The position numbers were made by a program, and so were the translations under genes. DNA of 61,095 bases, from the NCBI GenBank assembly GCA_034687125.1, contig JAQGBZ010000366.1, forward strand, positions 1 to 61,095, written 5' to 3'. This document shows positions 34,658 through 43,889 of the stretch, piece by piece; within the stretch, counting starts at the first letter, position 1, and each line of letters opens with the position of its first letter. Below the pieces are notes generated by a model. The model was not told where the DNA came from. It saw only the letters and a program-made list of their open reading frames with translations, and did no database searches. The stretch comes from Neelides folsomi. Taxonomy: Eukaryota; Arthropoda; Collembola; Neelipleona; Neelidae.

Positions 34658-35144
34658 TCAATAATCCCAATAATCGTTAAGGCAGTTGGCATCTTTGGGA
34701 TAATCGCATTCTCCTGTAAAAAATAAATTAAATGTTATTAATAATTATAATATTATTGTTTTTGAAATAAATCTTTACTTTTATTCTTACCGTGAGGGTA
34801 TCCCTTATGCCAATTAAAGTGAAGTCCAGGTGGACAGGGCATATCATATCTAATCGATCCAGAACAAGACTATACAACACACATCATATAATTAACTTGA
34901 CATAATGCATCATTTGCGTAGTTATATTTTGGCAATCCTAATCATTATTATTATTTATAACTTTAATATAAATAATTAATACTGTATTGTATTTTGGCAT
35001 TTATCACACAATATAAGATGAGCAATTAAGAAGGTTGGGATAATTTCCATCTTCCCTATTTTTGCAAGAAAAGTTTCCACACCCGTTATCGTTTTCTCCT
35101 GCGTAAGCCGCGATGAACAAGATTGAAAATAAAACATAAAACAT
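34658..35144 (-). CDS. Secreted single-domain chitin-binding (CBM14) protein
   Basis: Three exons (35144-35010, 34869-34791, 34713-34658; 270 nt, 89 aa). A signal peptide (MFYVLFSILFIAAYA) is followed by one CBM14 domain. Its core reads FSCKNREDGNYPN..NCSSY, then MPCPPGLHFNW, then CDYPKDANC, the canonical six-cysteine order. Likely an extracellular chitin binder. Exon 2 and the intron after it are nearly identical to those of the neighbour at 35958-37087, so the two genes are recent relatives or have been homogenised by gene conversion. Compared with the neighbour, it lacks the first CBM14 domain and the Pro/Thr linker. The first donor (GTGTGA) is weak but matches the neighbour's at the same position. 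Confidence 0.82.
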
Positions 35145-35957
35145 TTTTCTTAATTACAGAAATATTTTTGGTTATATATTAAGTTTTGAGCTTAGACTAA
35201 TCAAAACATGCAGAATTAGAAAAATCCCTCTATATATAATAAATTCATTATCTACTATATTTTTAATCAAGTTTTGATTTAATAATGCAATACTTAATTC
35301 CTGGAATTATGAATACCTAGTTGAATATACATATTAAATAATTTTTTTTAAATATTTGTGTATTTTTTCATGTCTAATATTGGTGTACATCTTATCATAA
35401 ACATAATTTTTGATTTGAAAATTAACAACAATAATTATAGAAATCATATTATTGCAAAAGGACATTTGCCCAATGACTTTTTGTTTTATTATTTTATGTA
35501 TAAGATTTTGTTATGTAATATTATCTAAAAGGCTTTACATCTGAATTAGAATAAATTCTCCGTCATTATATTATTATAGATAAGCATTGATAATAACAAT
35601 AATACGCTTCAATTTTAGTCTGTACATTTAAAAATAATATCGATTGATAATAGAGTCAATTTTAACTATAGAACGAGTCATTCAAGGAGTTAAAATTTTT
35701 ATCAAATTTTTAAAAATTGTTTTATTGGTATTTAAACAACTTAATTACAATTAATTGAAATACATCAGCATAAATAATATGAATTCACTAAAAAAATGTC
35801 AAATAATAAGCAGGTTTAAATTTATTTAATTTCCGCAGATAAATAAGTAAATTATTACACATGAATATTTTTCAAGATTTCGAATGGTATATAAATTATA
35901 CTTATAATATAAATAATATATACACACATATTTGTATTAAATACAATGACAATATTT
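35145..35957. other. Spacer between the paired chitin-binding genes
   Basis: Very AT-rich, 0.8 kb. A minus-strand AATAAA (TTTATT at 35821-35826) is a likely polyadenylation signal for the upstream gene. Nothing else was recognised. Confidence 0.45.
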
Positions 35958-37087
35958 TCAATTAGCCGTAAGGCAGTTGGCATCTTCGGGATAATCGCAT
36001 TGTCCTGTAAAAATAAATTAAATGTTATTAATAATTATAATATTATCGTTTTTGAAATAAATCTTTACTTTTATTCTTACCGTGAGGGTATCCCTTATGC
36101 CAATTAAAGTGAAGTCCAGCTGGACAGGGCATAACATATTTAATTCCCCCAGAACAGGCCTAAAATAAATAAAAATAAATTTTAACATTTTCTCAAAAAT
36201 TAAATCTTTTAACCCAAAGTCGTTTTAGAATAAATATTATAAATAGAGTGTTTTTATCATACAATGTAAGATTCGCAGCTACGAGGATTGGGATAATTTC
36301 CATCTTTCTTATTTTTGCATGAAAAGTCTCCACCTCCATTTCCATGAGTGGTAGTTTCTGGGCAATCGGGTCTAGATGTTGTGGGCCTTGGTGGTGCCTG
36401 GGTTGTTGGTTTTTGTGTTGGTCTTTCGGTGGATTTCTGAGTTGTTGGTCCATGGGTTGGTCCATGGGTTGGTCTATGGGTTGGTCTATGGGTAGGTTTC
36501 TGTGTTGGTCTTTCGGTAGGTTTCTGTGTTGGTCTTTGGGTGGGTTTTTGAGTTGTAGATGGTGGTGGTCTTGTTGGGTTTCCTTTGCAGTGCTTGTATT
36601 CGTATACACATGCTCCTGAAAATCAAAACCATGAATTGTCAACTTATTTAATAAAATGAGATTCTTGAAAAAAAGAAATTTTTAATTTTTATACCCCATT
36701 CTGGATATGCATTTGGATCATAGAAAAGTCCTTCTGGGCATGGCATTACATAAGTTAATCCAGCAACGCAGGCAATGTAACTTCCTATAAATGATTTAAA
36801 TCCAAGGATGTTTAAATTATCAAGCTTGGTATATTTGGTATATTAAGATTTAGTTTAAAGTTTCTACCACAGTCGTTTGGATTAACATAATTTCCATCTT
36901 TAAGCCCAGTGCAGTCAAAATCTAAAAAAAATGAAAATTTATTTAAAAACTATATGAAAAAAATTTTGGAATTGAAACAAATGTTTGATTTCCAGCGTTT
37001 GAGAACAAACGTTGTCCAAAGTTTACCATTTCCGTTCGCCCCAACAAAAGATGCCACAAGAAGGGTTAAAGCTATAGCAGAAAACAT
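35958..37087 (-). CDS. Secreted two-domain chitin-binding protein with Pro/Thr linker
   Basis: Six exons (37087-37027, 36921-36868, 36784-36695, 36615-36263, 36159-36081, 36004-35958; 684 nt, 227 aa). Signal peptide MFSAIALTLLVASFVGA; first CBM14 domain (FDCTGLKDGNYVNP..C, MPCPEGLFYDP, CVYEYKHC); a linker of about 75 residues made of RPTQKPT/HRPTHGPT-type repeats, likely O-glycosylated; second CBM14 domain (FSCKNKKDGNYPNPRSC, MPCPAGLHFNW, CDYPEDANC). This is the architecture of a mucin-like peritrophin, a structural protein of peritrophic matrix or cuticle. The second domain is nearly identical to the one in the gene at 34658-35144. The introns interrupt each domain just after the DGNYxNP..C..YI block, so each domain arose from the same split unit. 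Confidence 0.88.
36322..36586 (-). repeat. Pro/Thr-rich coding minisatellite
   Basis: Imperfect tandem repeats in the linker of the two-domain chitin-binding protein. On the minus strand they code for units such as RPTQKPT, ERPTQKPT and HRPTH/HGPTH. The units differ by single bases, and the two HRPTH and two HGPTH units are side by side, as expected from recent slippage or unequal crossing-over. The length may vary between alleles. Confidence 0.75.
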
Positions 37088-38566
37088 TCTTTTAATTACA
37101 ATGTTACTTGTAGTTAGAAAATGTTGAGCTGGTTAGTGAATGCTAATCCGTATTTAGGAACCTCTTTATATATAAATTCTTTATCTTTTTAATCAAGTTT
37201 TGATTAATTAATGCATTCCTTTATTCTTGCGAATATATATGAAGAGATTATAAAAATGTAACTTGCAAATTGGATTAAGTGTTTACTAATTTTAAGTAGA
37301 TTTTGACAGGTCTAATATATCTAATCAAAAATAGAGTTTTGGCAAATTAGTAAATATCTAAGTGAAACCCCCATTACAAATATGTATTTTACCTAATTAC
37401 TTTTTATCCTTTACCTTTAAATAGGAAGCAATGTAATATTTATCTAAAATACCTTTACACCTATCCAATAAGTTATATCCTGAAATTAATCATGTTAATC
37501 GTGCATTAATACTTATGATATGTTAATTTACTATCAGAGTTAATAGTTTGTCTTTTATTCATTTTTTTTTAAATATTGTGAGTCAAGATACTTATATGCA
37601 CAGTATGAATTGAATCAATCACAAATACAATAGGCATTCTCTCAAAAATTGATTCCAGTTTGTAGTATTTTTTAATGAGAAGTGCAAATTCTTGATTGAC
37701 TACAAATAAATTACAAATAAATTCCATATTATGCTTTTCTAGGAAGTTCAGTTTTTATAATAGTTGATTTATGATATAATAATTGTAAAGTTGTTAATTT
37801 TGTTATAATATGCCTCCATATGACTGAATGTGGAAATCAAAATTTTTTCAAATGTTAAATATTTTTTATTAATTTTTAGAGATATCAATTTATTTTTAAG
37901 ATGCCCATTTTACCCATTTTAAATATGTAGTTGTTTATTGAGATCATACTTGTTAATATGTATGTAATGCATTGAATAACACACAGTGGGAATGGGATGA
38001 TATGAATGATGCTGATAAATGCCTCGATTATTTCTCAAATCTGGAAACTCCTATTGATATTTTTAATATTCAACTTGTCTACCTGATTCATAGCTTAGGT
38101 GTAGGTGTAGGTATGCAATATATTTTTTAGGTAGCTAATTACTACTAATTAAAATCTAGGATAATTTTGACTGTAAGGCTGTGACGCTAAATAAAAATAC
38201 CAAAATCCAACAATAACCTATCTACTTTAAAGTATTTACACATGCACAAACGTAATGTAGCTTAATGATTAGGATTAGATTGTCAAAGCTAAGTTCACTT
38301 AGGTATAACTAGATATATTACAATTTAATCATAACGCTCGCACTCTGGGAAATTCATTGTCAATGTTAAAGACAAGATTATGGATTATGTAGGTAATTAA
38401 CAGAAAAATGAAAATATACTGATACATTAAGTTTATTTAAATTAAATAATTATTATAACATGTTTATTATTAAATATTTATGAAGAACATTATACTCATA
38501 TTGGAGTTTTTATATAGACCAATATACCAATATTTATGATACAACATAAATATAATTAACATTAAG
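37088..38566. other. AT-rich spacer, no gene seen
   Basis: A 1.5-kb gap between the two-domain chitin-binding gene and the IFT20-like gene. I read both strands and found no conserved coding sequence, element ends or RNA gene. A minus-strand AATAAA (TTTATT at 38463-38468) is a good polyadenylation signal for the IFT20-like gene. Confidence 0.5.
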
Positions 38567-39291
38567 TTACTTTTTGACAAGCCGAGCCACAATTTCTTCT
38601 TTCTCTTGTCTTACTCTCCTTAGAGCTTTGATATAAGTCTCCAGTCTTTCAAGTTCTTTCTTTTTCTCGTCCACTTCGTGTTCGAGGTCTCCTTTCCGCT
38701 CAACAAGGAGATTTCCGATCCTCAGAATGGCGCTTCGTTTTCTCATGAGTCGTTCTTCGTTCATGTCAATTGCCTGCTTCATTCGGTCCATCGTGTAGAG
38801 AAAATTCCACACATTTGATCGGAATTCCTCTGAAACGAGGGCAAAATCCTTTGAAATGTTGATGAGTTCATGAGTGAACTTTCCAAGCTCTGGGTCCAGC
38901 ATCCTCAAACACATCACGTTGTCATTCTCAAAGTAGATGCCGGATCTTGCAAATAAATTCTTGGAACAGGCACTCACTTTTGAATCATCTTTTAAGGTCA
39001 TCTTTAAGTTCATAAAAGATTTTTTCATTGGTCATTTTGTCAACATTGGATGCAATTGGGTAAATGTGAATGTTAATGGTGTATATCTATGTAATGTATA
39101 TTAGTTAACGGGTGAATGTAAATACCCGAACATTCTATAATTTTTACAGTCAAAAATCTTAATAGTTTTTTTAGGATAAATACCAAATTGTCAACTTGAT
39201 TTTCTTCATCCTCCGTTGGCATAAAATATTCCGCACCAATATTTTCCTTTTCTTTCACGCTCCCGTTAATAGGACTATCAAACTCCGACAT
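38567..39291 (-). CDS. IFT20: IFT20-like intraflagellar transport protein
   Basis: Two exons (39291-39184 and 39001-38567; 543 nt, 180 aa). The last 125 residues or so align by eye with IFT20 end to end: GIYFENDNVMCLRMLDPEL corresponds to the family's GLHFDELNKLRVLDPEV, followed by the EL...KDF block and a long coiled coil to the C-terminus. IFT20 is the smallest IFT-B subunit and links the Golgi to cilium and sperm-flagellum assembly. There is an acidic N-terminal extension of about 48 residues not usual in IFT20, and the acceptor of exon 2 lacks a good pyrimidine tract, so the exon 1 join is less certain than the rest. The start codon is only 203 bp from that of HAP2 on the other strand. 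Confidence 0.75.
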
Positions 39292-39494
39292 TTTGTTTGA
39301 AATTAAAACTCTCAGTGATTTAACGTCTCAATCTCAACCTTTGGGAGACTCCCTTTTAATTCAGTGAATCTTTATTTTGAATTTTTGAGAAAACGATCAA
39401 AGAATGATATGGCATTTATACAACAAGTTAAGGGCAACAATGTATTTTTAATTTAAACGGAAAAGAAAGTTGAATAAATGCTATACTTAACATT
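39292..39494. promoter_or_regulatory. 203-bp bidirectional spacer, IFT20-HAP2
   Basis: The two start codons face away from each other across 203 bp, so both 5' UTRs and core promoters must fit here unless an untranslated exon lies within the other gene. A short imperfect palindrome (CTTTGGGAGACTCCCTT) is visible near 39340-39356. No clear TATA box was seen. Confidence 0.6.
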
Positions 39495-42400
39495 ATGGCT
39501 GTCTTTACACAATACAATTTAATTGCCCTTTATTTAATCTTAATAGTGGAAATAATCAATGGATTTAAAGTGGAGGTTCAAACTGCCGAAGTTCATTGCA
39601 AAGAACCCGAAGTTGAACAAATTGTTGATTGGCATCCAATTACTCTTAGTGAATACTTTAATGAAGGAGAAGAAGATCCGCTTAAAATATCTCCTCAATT
39701 AAATGGTTACAATTAAATCAATTTTACAACTTACAGAATATCTGTTAAAGTATATGAAGAGTATACTCTATATCAAATTAGCCTTTATAATAAGTACTTG
39801 TATAAATTCTAACTTATATTTGGATTATTTATATTTTATTATGCTATCAAATTTTTGAGTAGAATTGAAAATATTGAGAGTATACAATCATTGTGAGATA
39901 AAAGTTAACAATATTCTTTATTTATTAAAGGAGCAATGGCTCAAAATCTACAGAATGATTTTGAATTAAAAATATTCAAATCTTGCAATATGAAACTTGT
40001 AATTACGCTAAAAATCGTCAATGACAATGAAGCCACTGCCGACGGAGTGTTGATCGACGTCAATCATGCATGGGATGTGAAAGTGAATCAAACTGCGAGG
40101 TTCGGCAGACGTCTTGCAATCAAGGTGGAACAATCCCCAATTCTCCAATTGTACAAACTCAATGTAGCCCATGAAGCCATCAATGCCGATCCGACGGAGC
40201 GGGTCATTGAGAAAAAATCCAAATCCCCAAATGGATCCGACGAATGCAACGACTCCGACCATCCCACTTGCCCCCTCCAAAAGAATCTCTTCGATGATTC
40301 CCATAACAAAGACAGTTCAGGATTCTGCTGTTTTTGCAATAAAAACGGAACAAAGGCGAGTCGAAGTGAGAAAAATTGCGGTAAAGGAATCTCATCTGCT
40401 CATTGTATCAAACTCAGCGATTTTTGGTATTCTTCATACGAGCTCAAAGGCCCTGTTGTTGACCATCAAGTCTCTGTAAGACTTTATGTGATGAAAGAGA
40501 ACGAAGAAGGAATTGTCGAATGGACAAATTTGACCCTTACACCCGCCATTCTTTCCTATCCTGGTCCATACAATGAGGAAAGCATTTACCGAAATGATTG
40601 GAAAATGAGAGCTGCGTATAGGAAAGAGAATGAATTTCTTTCTCCAGAAAAACATTACCTTGATTCAATTCATCATCGGATTTTAATTCCTAAATTTTAT
40701 GAAGAACCCATTGATGTCGGAACTCATGTGATGAAAAGAAGCGGAGATGAAATTCCGCCACAGTTCAAAGGCTCATTTGGAGAAAAGGCTTTAGTTGTTA
40801 ATCGGAGTCGGATTGATAAAACTGGAGATTCTTGTGACAAAGTAGGAGTCTTTTTTCATGGGTTTAAACAACAAAATAATCCATGTGATCAACCCATTGG
40901 ATCTTGCTTGAAAAATCAACCGTTTGCTCTTTGGAAAAATGAAAAAAATCGATTGAGGAGCTTCGGACCGCTCAATTCAAAGGGACCGTTAAAGGAAATT
41001 AAAAATGACGTTTACATTGCCTTTGATCATAAAGAAGGGTTAACAAGCTTCATTGACTTTGAAGTAGTAGCGGGCGAATTGCTCATTATGAGACCGGGAT
41101 ACTTGGTCGGAATCGTTTCAGCAAAAATTGATTTTGGTGCTTCCGGAGGGAAAGTGTTGGCTGAAGTGCAGAACAGGGATTTGGCTCCAGCTTCCTTTCA
41201 TGTCCGACTTGTGAAATGTGATGAGAAATTAATTCCTCACATGAAGTCAAAAGCACAAACAATTGCGCCCCGACATCAAGCCCGGTTTACCATCAACGTC
41301 CGACAAAATACCGGAACCCCAAAGCCACAAAAAGCTACGTGCATTTTAGTTGTGGTCAACAGATTCAATGAGATCGTGGCAGCAAGACAAGTTTTGTTCT
41401 CATCGGATGAAACTTGCATTTGTAATTATGATTGCAAATGTACTTGTCAATCGGATGATTTCCAATGTAAGCCATTAGAGAAGAGACAGTTCCATGCGGC
41501 TGGATTTACAAAGAGAATTTACGACTCAGAGATCAAGCCCAAATACTCAATAGTTATCGTAGTTATCGTTTACATCCTTTTGATCATCCTTGTCCTTCTC
41601 GCTTTGGGAATGTGTAAATGGCTATTGGGAACCATTTGTAAGCCGATTTCATCATGCGGCCTTTGTTACTTCAATAATAAGCCAAGGAAGATATCAAATA
41701 ACATGAAAGATGAATTTGGCAATCGCAAGGTTAAATTCTCACTTTTTTCTCTTCAGACATGGTTCTGCTTAGTGACATCGGTTATAGAATAACACTTAAT
41801 GGTTTAAATTCGATCATCAATTATTTCAAAAAGATTTCAATTATCATATCAGCTAATCAGCTTGATTTATTTCATTATTGAGATTTTAAATTATTTCCTG
41901 ATGAGAGATTCCTTATGTATTTTGTATGCAAATGACATACAATTACAATTTACAATATTTTGTCGTTTTGAATCATCCCAATTATCATTTATTCTAATTA
42001 TTTACAAAGTTCCAATTTTATACATTTAATTTTACTGATTCAGTCTTCAAATATAAAATTGAATTATTTGTTATATTTTTTATTTTAGAGTGAAATTGAT
42101 TCAGAAGGATACATTGTTGATTCTAAAACAAAGAAGCCTCTACTGAAGCGTTTAACTCCTTCGGAGAACTTCAATCTGAATGCTGTGTTTTTCCTCTGCT
42201 TTCCTTTCTTTATTTGTCCCTACCTCACCAATTGCTGCATTGATTCACCTTCCGATAAAAAAGGTAAAAAGAAGAGCAAATACTTCAGTTCATCTGACGA
42301 GGAAACTGATACGGATGCCCCGACTAATTATGAAACAACTACGGCTGAATCAGACCAATGTGGCGTGGTAATGCTCGTTTAATCATTAAAACCAATTATC

Positions 42401-43291
42401 CCAACAATAAGATAAACATGTACAATGAGATAATAGTGAGTGAAGAGTGTGAACAAAGCGCGTGTGAAGTTAAATAACAATTTATCTTATGTGTTTAAAA
42501 CTTTAAATATGTATATAATGACATCATGATCAGTAATTATTAATAAAGTGATTTTTAACATTTTATGTAAGTTTAAATGACAGAGACAGAGACCAAATAA
42601 TGACTGCTTTTAATAATTAAAAGTTTTAATTCATTTGTAGCCAATAAAGAAGGAAACTCAAGATGAATCCCAACTGACAGATGTTGAAAGAACAAGCAGC
42701 AATGATATTACAGAGAAATACAGAAAAACCAGTAGCATTTTCTACAAAGAGAGCAAAACTGAAATGAACGGTTTGAAGCCTTCCGAGACAAGACCAAAAG
42801 ATGAGCAACCGAGCACAAGCAAAAAACAGAGTGCCGCAGTTAAAAATAGTATGTTATTTCTTACATTGCATTATGTGAAATATTTTAATATCTGATTCAG
42901 ATATTGTGTTACAAACTGTTTTACAAGTATTGTATAGTGAATTTTAATTGTTTTTATTCATTGTATTATCCCAGTACCAGCAGCAAAGTCAGTGTCTAGA
43001 GCGAGACCATCATTGGACATAGCTTTTGATGATGTAAAGAAAGCTGAAGTCTCCGTGGACGGATTGAAGTCTACAAGTTTCTTTAGGAATTCAATAGACG
43101 AAGGAACGGGAGGATGGGCTATGAATGCAGAAGAAGCCTATAACCGACATACATCATTGCAGGACAGGGATGAGATTTTTAAAGATAGCAACTGTCCAAG
43201 TGATTATGATTTAACATTACGTAAAAAGAATAACAGAACTCGTTACAATTTAAATTCAGATTACACTAACAATAATATGGATGATGATTGA
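39495..43291 (+). CDS. HAP2: HAP2/GCS1 gamete-fusion protein
   Basis: Class II-fold membrane fusogen of gametes. Exons 39495-39705, 39931-41729, 42089-42367, 42641-42848, 42975-43291; 2814 nt, 937 aa. Signal peptide (LIALYLILIVEIINGF); the usual N-terminal VEVQTAEVHC...SCNMKLVITLKI pattern, here split by about 50 extra residues; the diagnostic HAP2-GCS1 block at about residues 200-255 (CCFCN...HCIKLSDFWYSSYELKGPVVDHQVSVRLY); cysteine cluster CICNYDCKCTCQ before the membrane segment at about 609-632 (IVIVVIVYILLIILVLLAL). The cytosolic tail is about 300 residues, charged, with a second hydrophobic cysteine-rich patch at about 701-721. Known role: sperm-side fusogen in plants, protists and several invertebrates. 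Two donors are non-consensus (GTTACA after exon 1, GTTAAA after exon 2), so the exon 1 join is the least certain part. Confidence 0.9.
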
Positions 43292-43889
43292 ATAAATATT
43301 ACATTCGAAATATATGTTTTATGCCATAAATGTTTTTACTTGTTGTAATTAATCATGTCAACTTGTCATATACTTAGGTATTTTTCGTGTTCGTGCAAAT
43401 ACAAATACCAACTTTAATATGCCTAGGTATCGTATACAAATATGGAGCATTGAATGGAGAAATTAAAGATTTGTTATTGTCTCAGCATTGTCAAATGCAT
43501 GATCAATGATTTTATAAACTGCGAGCTAAACCGCAAAATTTATATAACCATTGTCCCTTGTTTTTTCATTTTTAAATCTTTTTCGTCTTTTTCGTGTTCT
43601 CGTCATCTCGTCTCGTCGTTCTCATTGAGAACTCCTTGACGTTGATCCCCAAGTCCGAACCCGAACGAACCTACTTTCGGTTTTAAATCGTCGGTGAGAG
43701 TACCTCATTTTTTCTTTACTGAACACTAACAATTTTAGGTTTTAATTTATTTTAAACATTATAGTATTTTATCATTTCTACAAATTGAAGATTGTATAAT
43801 TTTGAAATTGCAGGCCCAAAATGAAATCAAATTGCAACAATAAGTAGTTTAATAGAAAATACAAACTGTTCAACGCAATAAAACTAGCT
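43292..43889. promoter_or_regulatory. Promoter and 5' UTR region of DHX36
   Basis: The start of this spacer overlaps an AATAAA at 43291-43296 that abuts the HAP2 stop codon. A CG/TC-rich stretch at 43560-43690 is unlike its surroundings and may be the promoter or first exon. A donor-like GTGAG at 43694 and a CAG acceptor at 43811-43813 suggest a 5' UTR intron. A nine-codon upstream ORF (43821-43847) would then precede the helicase start. Confidence 0.4.

Noticed and set aside
36193..36642. 149-residue minus-strand ORF rich in Gln, His and Asp, and a Trp/Gly-rich ORF opposite
   Set aside because: Out-of-frame readings of the Pro/Thr repeat linker of the chitin-binding gene; the true frame has a signal peptide and CBM14 cysteines.
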